Program-made: the position numbers and the translations under genes
Notes under the pieces: generated by a model
Told to the model about the DNA's origin: nothing
Databases searched by the model: none
The model's input: only the letters and a program-made list of their open reading frames with translations
Origin: an uncultured Brachyspira sp.
GTDB taxonomy: Bacteria; Spirochaetota; Brachyspiria; Brachyspirales; Brachyspiraceae
Length of the DNA stretch: 64,000 nucleotides
NCBI RefSeq assembly: GCF_910588665.1
Contig: NZ_CAJUPR010000008.1
Span: 1-64,000, forward strand
Direction of reading: 5' to 3'
Shown here: positions 8,178-17,471 of the stretch, one piece after another
How the letters are laid out: every line of letters begins with the position of its first letter
Numbering within the stretch: the first letter of the stretch is position 1

Positions 8178-9338
8178 ATGGATAATAAATATGAAATAAT
8201 TAGTTTTAATAAAGATGATCTAATTGTTAAATTAGATGAAAAACCTAAAGGTCATTTTTTTTATGTAATACTTAAAGGAAGAGTCGTATTTTATAATGAT
8301 TTAGATGAGAGGAATTTATATTACAGCGGAAAAGGAGGTATTATAGGTTTAGTGTCTTCAATATTGTACAGCAACTATATTGCCAATGTAATGGCTGTAG
8401 AAGATACGGAAGTTGTAAAAGTAAAAATATCAAGTATAACGGATATAACAGATATAGAATTATTAAATAAAATATATGATTATATGTATTCTCTTTTAGA
8501 GATTTATTTAAGCAAATATTATACTATTTTGGCTAAAAACAAACTGGATCTATATAATAAAGATGATATAGAGATTATGGCAAACATATATAAAAATAAT
8601 GGGTTTACAGATACTTCTTATAAATTATTAACAAAATATATAGAACTTTTTCAAAACAGCAATGATATTATAAGAGTAAAAGAGTTAATAAAAGACATTA
8701 AGCCTAACAGTGGAGAAATAACTCATATAGAAAAAAATATATATAAATTTCCGAAAGGATATACTCTCTACACTGAAATATACTCAAGCAATAATATATA
8801 TGTAATACAATCAGGAAAGATTGGAGTATACAGTATAGTTAATTCAAAACAAACTATAAATAATATTTATACATCAGGTTACATAATAAACGGATACAGT
8901 CCTAAGCTGGAATATAAGCCACTTATGACAACCGCTATAGTTCTTGAGGATTCTGTAATAAGCATAATAAGTAAAGACGACTTAATAAAAATTATATATG
9001 AGCATAAGCCGTCAAGAACCAGTTTAATAAAAATGATTTCATTTAAAGTGGAAAGCGCCATTGAAAAAATAAAATCTTTTAATGAAAATAATCTGAATAT
9101 AAAATTGATATCAATCATATATTCAATACTAAAAATAGACACTTTATTTAATATAGATGCAAAAAAAATAACATTATCCCATAAAATAGAAGATATAAAA
9201 AATATATTAAATATAGATAATAATGAAATTTATGAAGAGTTAAAAAATATAAAATATTTAGAACTAGATAACTCTTCAAATATAATAATAACAAATATAG
9301 AAGGATATATTAAAAAATACAGAAAATTCATAAAATAA
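8178..9338 (+). CDS. Dual cyclic-nucleotide-binding-like protein with degenerate Crp-type HTH (paralogue 1 of 3)
   Basis: The 386 residues divide into an N-terminal cNMP-binding beta-roll (about 5-105; FYVILKGRVVFYN, GIIGLVSSI, AVEDTEVVKVKI), a helical linker with two short TPR-like helices (FTDTSYKLLTKYIELF), a second beta-roll (about 185-285; IYVIQSGKIGVYSI, TAIVLEDSVISII), and a C-terminal region (300-386) that aligns by eye with a Crp winged helix (ITLSHKIEDIKNILNI, then EELKNIKYLEL). Neither roll shows the full phosphate-binding cassette of classical CRP (GE..L with RSA), so the ligand may differ or be absent. It starts a tandem set of three paralogues behind a perfect promoter. DNA binding is inferred and uncertain. 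Confidence 0.75.
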   Translation: MDNKYEIISFNKDDLIVKLDEKPKGHFFYVILKGRVVFYNDLDERNLYYSGKGGIIGLVSSILYSNYIANVMAVEDTEVVKVKISSITDITDIELLNKIYDYMYSLLEIYLSKYYTILAKNKLDLYNKDDIEIMANIYKNNGFTDTSYKLLTKYIELFQNSNDIIRVKELIKDIKPNSGEITHIEKNIYKFPKGYTLYTEIYSSNNIYVIQSGKIGVYSIVNSKQTINNIYTSGYIINGYSPKLEYKPLMTTAIVLEDSVISIISKDDLIKIIYEHKPSRTSLIKMISFKVESAIEKIKSFNENNLNIKLISIIYSILKIDTLFNIDAKKITLSHKIEDIKNILNIDNNEIYEELKNIKYLELDNSSNIIITNIEGYIKKYRKFIK

Positions 9339-9359
9339 TTTTATTATTCAAATATAATA

Positions 9360-10508
9360 ATGAAAAAGTATAAATTAATAAAATATAAAAAAGGCTCTGT
9401 GATATTAAAAGATTCTCAAAATCCTAAAGATAGTTTCTATATAATTTCAAGGGGAAGTGCTGTATCATATAATAATTTTTATAATGAAAAATATACATAT
9501 AAAATGGGAAATATTATAGGTCTAATATCTTCCGTAACAAAAGAACCATACTATTCTACTGTAGAAACAATAGAGGATACATATTTATTTGAAATAAAAA
9601 CTGAAAATATAAATAAAATCAATAATAAGCATTTAATAAACAGAATAACAAATTATTTAACATTTATATTGGAAACTTGGCTCAGCAAATACTATTCTAT
9701 AATAGTAAATAATAAAATAGATTTATACAATAAAGAAGATATATTGATTATGGCTTCTATTTATAAAAATAACGGATTTACAGATGCAAGCTACAGATTA
9801 TGTTCTGCATATATAAATCTGTTCAGCAAAGACTATAATGTAGATAATGTTAAAGATTTTATAAAGAATATTAATAAATCAAAAGAACCAGAACATATTA
9901 ATAATAATTCTTATAAAATGTATAAAGGATATTGCTTATATTGCGAATTGGAAACTACAAATCATATCTATTATATAAAATCTGGAAAGATAGGAATATA
10001 TAATATAGTTAATTCCAATTATGTTGCCAGAATGATTTATCCTAGAGGATATATTATAAGTTCTTATACTCCTACGCTTGAATATAAAACACTATTAACA
10101 ACGGCTATAGTTTTAGAAGATTCTATAATAGATATTATGACTAAAGATGAATTAATAAAAATACTTTATAATGACGCCGATGCCAGACTTAATATTATTA
10201 AAATAATTTCTATGAAAATTATCAGTACGGCATTAAAAATAAAAGCTGCAAAGAAAACAGAATTAAAAGATAAATTAATAGTTCTTATATACTCCGTTTT
10301 AAAAATAGAAACTTTATTTTATAAAAATAATCATATAAAACTATATTATACAATAGAAGATATAAAAAATATGCTGAATATAAATAATGATATAAAAGAT
10401 ATAAAAGAAGTTTTAAAAGATATAAATTATTTGGAGTATGATAATTCTTATACTATCAATATTACAAATATAAGCAAATATTTCTTTGAATATAAAAACT
10501 ATACATAA
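9360..10508 (+). CDS. Dual cyclic-nucleotide-binding-like protein (paralogue 2 of 3)
   Basis: This 382-residue protein has the same order of parts as its upstream neighbour: a beta-roll (FYIISRGSAVSYNN, GNIIGLISSV), a linker nearly identical to paralogue 1 (KNNGFTDASYRLCSAYINLF), a second roll (IYYIKSGKIGIYNIVNS, LEYKTLLTTAIVLEDSIIDIM), and a C-terminal winged-helix-like part (IEDIKNMLNI, LEYDNSYTINITNI). The gap to paralogue 1 is 21 bases with no promoter, so the two are probably co-transcribed. No clear ribosome site precedes the ATG, which suggests translational coupling or weak expression. The second rolls of paralogues 1 and 2 are more alike than the first rolls, suggesting different constraint on the two halves. 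Confidence 0.75.
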   Translation: MKKYKLIKYKKGSVILKDSQNPKDSFYIISRGSAVSYNNFYNEKYTYKMGNIIGLISSVTKEPYYSTVETIEDTYLFEIKTENINKINNKHLINRITNYLTFILETWLSKYYSIIVNNKIDLYNKEDILIMASIYKNNGFTDASYRLCSAYINLFSKDYNVDNVKDFIKNINKSKEPEHINNNSYKMYKGYCLYCELETTNHIYYIKSGKIGIYNIVNSNYVARMIYPRGYIISSYTPTLEYKTLLTTAIVLEDSIIDIMTKDELIKILYNDADARLNIIKIISMKIISTALKIKAAKKTELKDKLIVLIYSVLKIETLFYKNNHIKLYYTIEDIKNMLNINNDIKDIKEVLKDINYLEYDNSYTINITNISKYFFEYKNYT

Positions 10509-10556
10509 TAATTTTTTACAGTAAAAAATAAAATTAATATAAATATTTAAAAATTA

Positions 10557-10584
10557 TTGACATAAGATATAAATATATTAGAAT
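10557..10584 (+). promoter_or_regulatory. Promoter for cNMP-domain paralogue 3
   Basis: TTGACA (10557-10562), 16-base spacer, TAGAAT (10579-10584), in the 105-base gap between paralogues 2 and 3. The third gene can therefore be expressed separately. Confidence 0.55.
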
Positions 10585-10613
10585 ATACAATATAAATATT
10601 TTACGGATTGTAT

Positions 10614-11807
10614 ATGCTAAATTATAATACCATTAAATTTAATAAATCTGCCACTATATTTATAGAAGGACAGGAACCTAAATACACATTTTATATAATA
10701 AAAAAAGGAAGTGTAATCGTATACAGCTATTTTGCGGATAATTATAATATTGAATATAAAAAAGGAGATATAATAGGTTTATTTAATGCCATTTTAAACG
10801 AGCCTTATTTTTCTACAATGAAAGCATTAGAAGAAGTTGAAGTTATGGAAATCAATATTAATGAAATAGAAAAAATTGATAATATAAACCTCATAAATAA
10901 AATATATAATTATCTTATTTTTAATATAGAAAAATGGCTGAACAGATATTATTATTTTCTTCATAGGGAAAATAATCCTTATTATAATATAAATTACAGT
11001 GAAAACAACATAACTGAAATGTGCCGAATATATTTAGAAAATAAATTTGATGATGCCGCTTATAAATTATATAAAAAATATATAGAACTCAATCCTAAGG
11101 ATAAAGACAAAAATGAAGAGCTTGAATCTATATTTGAGAATATAAAACCTATGGAAGAAGCAGAAAAGATAGAAGATAATATTTATAAATATAAAAAAGG
11201 AAGCTGCCTTTATACGGAACTTCAAGGAAGCAATTATCTGTATGTAATTAAATATGGTAAAATAGGAGCATACAGTATATTTGATGCTAAACAGGTAACA
11301 AGAAGAGTATTTGCAACAAATGATGTGCTTAACGGATATAATCCCATATCTAAAAATGAACATCTCTCTACAACTGCAATAGTTCTTCAGGATTCTATTA
11401 TAGAATTGGTAAAAAGAGAAGATGCAATGAATTTAGTGAGATCCGACAGAAATTTAAGGCTGTATTTTATAAAAACAATGAGTATGAAAGTATATGATAC
11501 CATATCAAGAATAAAAGCATTTAATGCCAATAATATTATCAGTAAATTTGTAATTATAATAGAAGCATTAATAAAAACGGAACTATTATTTAAAAGTATG
11601 AATAAAATAATATTTCAGTATAATATCAATGATATATGCTCTATGATAGGTATGGAATATAAGCCAAGCATAGAAAACGATATTCTAAAGATAAAAACTT
11701 TAAATATCTCAGAAGAGGGATATTTAATAGTTAATGATATATATGAGTTTTATAAAGAATATGAAATATATAAACAAAGAAATTCATACAAAATAGAAAA
11801 TAATTAA
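10614..11807 (+). CDS. Dual cyclic-nucleotide-binding-like protein (paralogue 3 of 3)
   Basis: The ATG at 10614 is preferred over an in-frame TTG at 10608, because CGGA sits 7-8 bases before the ATG and the resulting N-terminus (MLNYNTIKFNK) aligns with its two paralogues. The 397 residues again hold a beta-roll (TFYIIKKGSVIVYS, GDIIGLFNAI, MKALEEVEVMEI), a linker (NKFDDAAYKLYKKYIEL), a second roll (LYVIKYGKIGAYSIFDAK, TAIVLQDSIIELV) and a Crp-like C-terminus (FQYNINDICSMIGM). It keeps the best GD-IG core of the three in the first roll. It has its own promoter. The stop overlaps the convergent tlyA stop by four bases. Confidence 0.75.
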   Translation: MLNYNTIKFNKSATIFIEGQEPKYTFYIIKKGSVIVYSYFADNYNIEYKKGDIIGLFNAILNEPYFSTMKALEEVEVMEININEIEKIDNINLINKIYNYLIFNIEKWLNRYYYFLHRENNPYYNINYSENNITEMCRIYLENKFDDAAYKLYKKYIELNPKDKDKNEELESIFENIKPMEEAEKIEDNIYKYKKGSCLYTELQGSNYLYVIKYGKIGAYSIFDAKQVTRRVFATNDVLNGYNPISKNEHLSTTAIVLQDSIIELVKREDAMNLVRSDRNLRLYFIKTMSMKVYDTISRIKAFNANNIISKFVIIIEALIKTELLFKSMNKIIFQYNINDICSMIGMEYKPSIENDILKIKTLNISEEGYLIVNDIYEFYKEYEIYKQRNSYKIENN

Positions 11808-12529
11808 TTTATAATAAAATATGATAAATATTCTATATTGCCCTTAGCACCTTTTATCGGAGATACGGTTCTATTAATCTCTTTAAATCCGAAGTCTGAT
11901 ATTCTCTGTACAGCATTATCAAGTATTTTTTCTCTTAAAGAATTATCTTTAATAACACCGCCTTTTGATACATACCCTCTTTCTGCTTCAAACTGAGGTT
12001 TTATCAAGCTGATCCAATATTCCAAATCATTCAGCTCTTTAAAAATTATGGGAGCGATTTTAGAAACTGATATAAAAGAAACATCGCTTACAATAACTGA
12101 TGGTATATCATCATTAAACATTTCTCTTTTAATATCTTTAGCATTAAAGTCTTCAATTGATACAACCCTGCTGTCATTACGGAGTTTGTAAACAAGCTGA
12201 TTATGTCCCACATCAAGCGAATAAACTTTTTTAGCTCCATGACGAAGAAGACAATCTGTAAATCCTCCTGTAGAAGAGCCTATATCCAAGCATATTTTAT
12301 TTTCTGCAGATATTCCGAAATACGAAAATGCTTTCTCTAACTTTTCACCCGCTCTTGATACATATTTTATATTCTGCACAACTTCTATATTATCGGTATC
12401 TTTTATTTTATGAGCTTTTGATGTTACCTTTACGCCATTAATAAATACGCATCCTGCAAGTATTATATCCTGCGCTTTAGATCTGCTTTCGGTATATCCT
12501 TTAAAATATACAAATTCGTCTAATCTCAT
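11804..12529 (-). CDS. tlyA: TlyA-family 2'-O rRNA methyltransferase / haemolysin A
   Basis: 241 residues: an N-terminal S4 RNA-binding domain (MRLDEFVYFKGYTESRSKAQ, AGCVFINGVKV; 1-55), the linker KYVSRAGEKL, and an FtsJ-type methyltransferase domain with SAM motif LDIGSSTGGF (81-90), then SDVSFIS and LIKPQFE. The family 2'-O-methylates cytidines in rRNA. In Brachyspira hyodysenteriae tlyA is the historically described haemolysin gene, and the length matches. Whether haemolysis is direct or secondary is not shown by sequence. The gene starts 13 bases after the upstream secreted-protein gene on the same strand, with no clear Shine-Dalgarno, so it is probably translated as part of that transcript. 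Confidence 0.9.
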   Translation of the reverse strand: MRLDEFVYFKGYTESRSKAQDIILAGCVFINGVKVTSKAHKIKDTDNIEVVQNIKYVSRAGEKLEKAFSYFGISAENKICLDIGSSTGGFTDCLLRHGAKKVYSLDVGHNQLVYKLRNDSRVVSIEDFNAKDIKREMFNDDIPSVIVSDVSFISVSKIAPIIFKELNDLEYWISLIKPQFEAERGYVSKGGVIKDNSLREKILDNAVQRISDFGFKEINRTVSPIKGAKGNIEYLSYFIIN

Positions 12530-12542
12530 TTATAAAATAAAG

Positions 12543-14036
12543 TCATAATCCCAAAAAAGATTTTATAATGGAGAGCGAATTTTTATCTTTATCTCTTGTT
12601 ATAATTTTAAAAATCATCTCTGTGTGATTGTTTTCTAATATATTAGAAGTAAAATAAACAGACTCAAATGCCTCTTTGTATCCATAGCCGAATATACCCA
12701 TGTCATAATCTAAGTCAAGATACAAAGACATAATATTGTTTTTAGCTAAATTAAGCTTATTTTCATCTAATTTTACAGCAGGAACTTCTCCGTTAATTAT
12801 AGAATCTATAACATTAGAATCTGAGGATATATAGAGTATAGAATCTTTTACAAGCATAAAAAAATCGTCTAAAGTGTAAACATCATTATTATTATCTTCT
12901 GCCAAAACTTCCAATATTGTTTTTACAGTTTCGCTGTCTGTTACAGATGCCGAAATCAATAATGCAGTATTATCGGAACTATCCCAAGCGGATATAAATA
13001 TATCGCCTCCGAAAAGTTCTATAAGCTTATAAACATCTATTCCATACTCTTCTAAAGTTTTTAATTCCTCGTCAAAGAAATGCATCTTGCTCATATCTCC
13101 GACAATATTTCTAATCTGATTTGATAATTCTTTGCTGTTAAAAGCTAATGATAAAAAACCGTAATTATTTTCTCCATTAACAAAAGAATATATATTATCT
13201 GCTAGTTGTTTTTTTAATAATGATATGTCATGAGAATAATTAGGAGTATAACTATCTATAATCAGATTGGCATCTCCATTATTAAAATTTATTTTTGCAG
13301 TAATAGCCGCATCTTTATAATTATCTCCTGACAATTCTTTATAATTTCTTGCAAATAAGAACTTAGTAAAATCCGAATTATTATCATCAAGTATGCTTAA
13401 ATTAACCCATATATAAAAATCATTAGTTTCATTTTCCAAAGCAGAAAATCTTTCATCTGATAAAGGATTATTATCTATAAATATATAATTAGCTATATTG
13501 GTTATATACTCTTTATTTAACTCTTCATTATACCAATAATTATCTTTTAATTTTAAAGTAATTGTAAATATTTCTTCATTCCAAGAAATTAAATTATATT
13601 CATCAAGCGCCAAATATCTGTAAGCTGCATTTTCTGCAACAGAAATTAATTTATCTTCCTGACTAGCCATTTTTATCATCAGTTTATCAAGCTCCGTAAT
13701 ATTTTTAACATCAAATATTAAAGACATTTGCTGATAGCCGTTAAAGAAAACAACTCTGGAAGTTTTAGAGAAGTCTATATATTCGTTTAATCTATTTGTC
13801 ATAACATCAGCTACAAAATCATCGTCTCTGTATTCTAAATATCTATCCGCATAATTCTGCATAAAAAATTCATTAAAAACAAGCTGCAAATCAACTTCAG
13901 CTTTCTGAGCCAGCAATTCTAAATTAAGAGAAAAAACACTATCTGCATTGTCGGGGATATATTTTCTATCGGCAGCATAAGTAAAAATGCTTATTGTTAA
14001 TAAAAATAATAATGAGATTAATGATACTCTTCTCAT
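12543..14036 (-). CDS. Exported protein, DUF3352/DUF4836-like
   Basis: 497 residues with a signal peptide ending in FTYAADRKYIP (type I cleavage after about residue 21). The mature start (KYIPDNADSVFSLNLELLAQKA) and the alternating short strands and long helices resemble large secreted proteins of the DUF3352/DUF4836 type, in which similar half-domains repeat. The second half has AVKLDENKLNLAKNNIMSLYLDLDYD. No catalytic motif is visible. It should be periplasmic or surface exposed. It has a good AAGGAG ribosome site and its own promoter, and probably forms an operon with tlyA 13 bases downstream. Family assignment is by eye and tentative. Confidence 0.6.
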   Translation of the reverse strand: MRRVSLISLLFLLTISIFTYAADRKYIPDNADSVFSLNLELLAQKAEVDLQLVFNEFFMQNYADRYLEYRDDDFVADVMTNRLNEYIDFSKTSRVVFFNGYQQMSLIFDVKNITELDKLMIKMASQEDKLISVAENAAYRYLALDEYNLISWNEEIFTITLKLKDNYWYNEELNKEYITNIANYIFIDNNPLSDERFSALENETNDFYIWVNLSILDDNNSDFTKFLFARNYKELSGDNYKDAAITAKINFNNGDANLIIDSYTPNYSHDISLLKKQLADNIYSFVNGENNYGFLSLAFNSKELSNQIRNIVGDMSKMHFFDEELKTLEEYGIDVYKLIELFGGDIFISAWDSSDNTALLISASVTDSETVKTILEVLAEDNNNDVYTLDDFFMLVKDSILYISSDSNVIDSIINGEVPAVKLDENKLNLAKNNIMSLYLDLDYDMGIFGYGYKEAFESVYFTSNILENNHTEMIFKIITRDKDKNSLSIIKSFLGL

Positions 14037-14084
14037 TGAATAGTCTCCTTCAGAATTAATTATTGAGAAACAACTTATTTCTAT

Positions 14085-14112
14085 ATTATATTAGACTGTA
14101 ATTAAAAGTCAA
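14085..14112 (-). promoter_or_regulatory. Promoter for the exported protein and tlyA
   Basis: On the minus strand TTGACT (14107-14112), 16-base spacer, TATAAT (14085-14090), then an AAGGAG site just before the ATG at 14036. Confidence 0.7.
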
Positions 14113-14176
14113 GCATAATATATTTATTACAGTATTAATTTTATATTAAAAAATATTTCTAATGAGTAAAAAATTC

Positions 14177-14204
14177 TTGCAATTAAATATAAATTATTTA
14201 TAAT
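14177..14204 (+). promoter_or_regulatory. Promoter for the GH57 gene
   Basis: TTGCAA (14177-14182), 16-base spacer, TATAAT (14199-14204). An AGGAT ribosome site follows before the ATG at 14243. Confidence 0.55.
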
Positions 14205-14242
14205 CATAAAATATTATATTTAATATATTCAGGATATAAATT

Positions 14243-16543
14243 ATGAGATATTTGATAGTACATGGTCATTTTTATCAACCACCAAGAGAAAATCCATTTC
14301 TTGGAGAGATACAGAAAGAAGCCAGCGCCGCTCCGTCTCATGATTGGAATGAAAGAATAACAAACGAATGCTACAGCCCTAATGCATATTCAAGAATATT
14401 GGATGGATACGGAAGAATTACAGATATGTCTAATAATTATGAATATATTAGTTTTAATTTCGGACCTACTCTGCTTGATTATATAGCAAAGACAAGAGAG
14501 GATTTATTAGAAAGAATATTGGAAGCCGATAAAAAAAGCATAAAAAGATTAGGATACGGAAATGCCATAGCTCAGGTATATAATCATATAATACTGCCTT
14601 TAGCTAAAAAAGAAGATATGAGGGTCCAGATAAAATGGGGATTATATAACTTTGAAAAATATTTTAAAAGAAAATCAAGCGGAATATGGCTGTCTGAAAC
14701 AGCTATTAATTTAGATGTTGTTGACGCTTTATACGACTGCGGAATAAAATTTACAATATTGTCTCCGTATCAGGCACATTATGTAAAAAATATACAAACT
14801 TTAGATGTCTCAGGCGGCAAAATAGATACTTCAAAACCTTATTGGCTGTATGGTCATAACGGAAAAAAAGTTATAGTATTTTTCTATGATCCTTATATAT
14901 CGCAATCTATAGCTTTTGAGCATCTGCTTACATCTTCAGATAAGTTTGCAGAGAGGATAAGAAATGCTTACGGGGAAAGAAAACTTGTCAATATAGCAAC
15001 TGACGGAGAAAGCTACGGACATCATGAGCCTTTTGCCGATATGTGCTTGGCTAGATATTTCAAAGAAAACATTCATTATGATAATATAACTCCTACAAAT
15101 TATGAACATTATTTGAATATGTATCCTCCTAAAGAAGAGGTCATACTTTATGAGGGAACAGGAGGAAGAGGAACTTCTTGGAGCTGTTCGCATGGAGTTG
15201 AAAGATGGAGAAGCAGCTGCGGATGCGGCGGCTGGGAAGGATGCGATTTATCTTGGCGAACTCCTTTAAGAGAGGCTTTTGATATACTTAGAAAAATGCA
15301 GGATAAATTATTTAAAACTTTCCTGAACTTTACAAATGAAACCAGAAACTCTATAAGAGAAGAGTATGTAAGAGCTATGTATAATCATGTTGATGCCAAA
15401 GATTTATATGAAATATGCAAAAAATATATATCTTTCAAAGAGTTCATATTTTTAATGGAATCATATAAATATTCTTTATTCACATACACTTCATGCGGAT
15501 GGTTTTTTGAAGATGTTTCAAGATTAGAGCCTGTAAAAAATATGCAGTATGCTGAAAGATCTTTTCACTATGCGAGTTTATTAATTAAAGATAAAAACGA
15601 TGATTTCGTAGATAAATCCCGTAAAGAGTTTTTAGAAACATTAGAGAAAGCCGTAAGCAATAAGCCAGAGCATCATAATGCAAGATATTTTTATGAAAAA
15701 GAAGCCAAAGTTGATGTATTTACAAAACTTTATATTATAAACTATTTTATATTTAATCTTATAGCAAGCGGAAGCAAAGATGCAAATATAACACTTTTTA
15801 AACATGAAATAAAGGCAACCAAAATAGAAAAAAATTATGCTGAAGGAATATTGATTGATAATATAGATGCCGATATGTATTTTAAAGTCAATATGATAAT
15901 CGAAAATCATAAATTTAAAAATCAGATTCAAATTTCGGAATATTATAACAAATTAGATGAAAGTACAATTTATACTATGTATTTAAAAGATTTAAATTCA
16001 GATATAAGAGATAAATTGGCTAACCGTTTATTTGAAGAAGATATTAAAAACTTAGATATTTTAATGCATAAGATATATCCTGAATACAGAAAGCTTTTTA
16101 CATATTTTAATTTAAATAGCATTACTCCAGATTATGACTATAGAAGAATAATGGGTGCTATGGCGTCGCCTATATTAAGAGAGAAAATTATAGAAAAAGG
16201 ACGCGATGCTTATGATGAAGTTTCTGAAAATTTACATAATGCAAGAAATGCGGAAATATTTATTTCAAACAGCGGAATATCAAGCTTAATAGGAGATAAT
16301 ATAAAATCGGCACTGAATGAATTCTATCAGACTGATAATGCTGCAATAATTTATGATCTTCTTAAAGATATAAAATTCCTTTCTAATAATGATATGCCTA
16401 TAGACAGAAACACATTTGAAAATATTTTTTATAATATACTTCAAAAATACAGAAACGGAAATATTATCTTTGATAAAGATGAAGAAAAGAATGCATTTAA
16501 AGAATTAGGATACTGGCTTAATTTTAATATGGATAATATATAG
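14243..16543 (+). CDS. Glycoside hydrolase family 57 protein with DUF3536
   Basis: 766 residues with no signal peptide, so probably cytoplasmic. The N-terminal 330 residues carry GH57 landmarks: VHGHFYQPPRENPF at residue 5, the acidic GIWLSETAINLDVVDAL around 150 (nucleophile region) and IATDGESYGHHEP around 250 (acid/base region). The cysteine-rich GTSWSCSHGVERWRSSCGCG, here split as GTSWSCSHGV and ERWRSSCGCG, and the C-terminal 400 residues match the layout of GH57 proteins with an appended DUF3536. Relatives act on alpha-glucans such as glycogen. It is a single-gene unit with its own promoter. Substrate and whether it is hydrolase or transglycosylase are open. Confidence 0.88.
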   Translation: MRYLIVHGHFYQPPRENPFLGEIQKEASAAPSHDWNERITNECYSPNAYSRILDGYGRITDMSNNYEYISFNFGPTLLDYIAKTREDLLERILEADKKSIKRLGYGNAIAQVYNHIILPLAKKEDMRVQIKWGLYNFEKYFKRKSSGIWLSETAINLDVVDALYDCGIKFTILSPYQAHYVKNIQTLDVSGGKIDTSKPYWLYGHNGKKVIVFFYDPYISQSIAFEHLLTSSDKFAERIRNAYGERKLVNIATDGESYGHHEPFADMCLARYFKENIHYDNITPTNYEHYLNMYPPKEEVILYEGTGGRGTSWSCSHGVERWRSSCGCGGWEGCDLSWRTPLREAFDILRKMQDKLFKTFLNFTNETRNSIREEYVRAMYNHVDAKDLYEICKKYISFKEFIFLMESYKYSLFTYTSCGWFFEDVSRLEPVKNMQYAERSFHYASLLIKDKNDDFVDKSRKEFLETLEKAVSNKPEHHNARYFYEKEAKVDVFTKLYIINYFIFNLIASGSKDANITLFKHEIKATKIEKNYAEGILIDNIDADMYFKVNMIIENHKFKNQIQISEYYNKLDESTIYTMYLKDLNSDIRDKLANRLFEEDIKNLDILMHKIYPEYRKLFTYFNLNSITPDYDYRRIMGAMASPILREKIIEKGRDAYDEVSENLHNARNAEIFISNSGISSLIGDNIKSALNEFYQTDNAAIIYDLLKDIKFLSNNDMPIDRNTFENIFYNILQKYRNGNIIFDKDEEKNAFKELGYWLNFNMDNI

Positions 16544-16570
16544 TATTTTATACCGATAATGAATTATATA

Positions 16571-17020
16571 TTATTCATTAGTATTTCTTATTATTAAGCT
16601 CCCGTTGATTAAACTTAAAGTAACGGTAAATAAATTATTTGTAAAGCAATCAACATTTATCTTGATTATTTTTCCGCTGTCTGAAGAGTTCTTTGCCAGT
16701 TCTATTCTGCCGTCAGCCTTCTTTCCAAAATTATAATTAGTGGTTATATAATACCCTTCATTCTTCCATAAATAATTTGCATATTTTACACTGTAGCTAA
16801 GCGCATCATTTACCCTATTAAAAGTAAAAACTTTAATATCTCCATCTTCTATACTGCGTATTTTAGGATAAATATTTAAACCTGTAATTTTATTAACGGA
16901 AGATACAGCATTATTTCCTATAGTATAAAACTCATCATAAGACTTATTTTTTGAAATAAATAAATATGTTATCAATGATGCCGAAACAATAATTACTATA
17001 GTGGGTATAATTCTTTTCAT
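16571..17020 (-). CDS. Small membrane-anchored protein, unknown function
   Basis: 149 residues with one N-terminal hydrophobic segment (about 4-22, IIPTIVIIVSASLITYLFI) and then a hydrophilic alpha/beta domain, most simply exported and anchored. No motif is recognised. It starts 12 bases after the RseC-like gene and has an AAAGG ribosome site, so the two probably share a transcript with rlmE. The convergent GH57 gene ends 27 bases away; the short AATGAAT/ATTCATT inverted repeat between them is weak. Confidence 0.65.
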   Translation of the reverse strand: MKRIIPTIVIIVSASLITYLFISKNKSYDEFYTIGNNAVSSVNKITGLNIYPKIRSIEDGDIKVFTFNRVNDALSYSVKYANYLWKNEGYYITTNYNFGKKADGRIELAKNSSDSGKIIKINVDCFTNNLFTVTLSLINGSLIIRNTNE

Positions 17021-17031
17021 ATAAAACCTTT

Positions 17032-17454
17032 TTATTTATTTAAATCTTTTATTGTTTCATTTTTGCATATAATATTAGCTATTATTTTATTGTCCTTTTT
17101 AAGTTTTCTTATACCCAAAATAATATATGCAGAAAATACTGCAAATGAAAATATAGGTCCTAAATTATGATAAACATTAATTAATTCAGATACATACTCC
17201 CCTATAAAATATCCTGCTATAAGACAAATTAATGGCACTATATAAACAAAAAAATTAGCGCTTTTCTTTAATTCATCAACTTCTATGACAACGCTGTCCC
17301 CCTCTAAGGCATTAATTTTATTTAACGCCCTAAGTACAATTGGTTTATGAGAATTGCATATAGTGCATCCGTCACAGCTTGAACTTCTTTGCAATTCAAC
17401 TTTAGCGGTATTATTATTATATGTTTCCAATACCAGAGCAAATTCCCTTCTCAT
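17032..17454 (-). CDS. RseC/MucC-family membrane protein
   Basis: 140 residues with the RseC/MucC plan: an N-terminal domain with a conserved cysteine cluster (SSSCDGCTICNSH, residues 25-37), a linker, then two transmembrane helices (about 68-85 and 95-115). RseC-type proteins act in envelope-stress signalling or electron transfer to SoxR and Rnf, and the four-cysteine motif may bind an iron-sulfur cluster. The AAGGAG ribosome site is strong. It lies 17 bases downstream of rlmE on the same strand. I see no rnf or sigma-E genes nearby, so the exact role is open. Confidence 0.75.
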   Translation of the reverse strand: MRREFALVLETYNNNTAKVELQRSSSCDGCTICNSHKPIVLRALNKINALEGDSVVIEVDELKKSANFFVYIVPLICLIAGYFIGEYVSELINVYHNLGPIFSFAVFSAYIILGIRKLKKDNKIIANIICKNETIKDLNK

Positions 17455-17471
17455 AAGTAACTCCTTATATT

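Noticed and set aside
16556..16581. AATGAAT / ATTCATT inverted repeat between the GH57 gene and the convergent small gene, as terminator
   Set aside because: The stem is weak and AT-only in large part, and it overlaps the end of the minus-strand gene.
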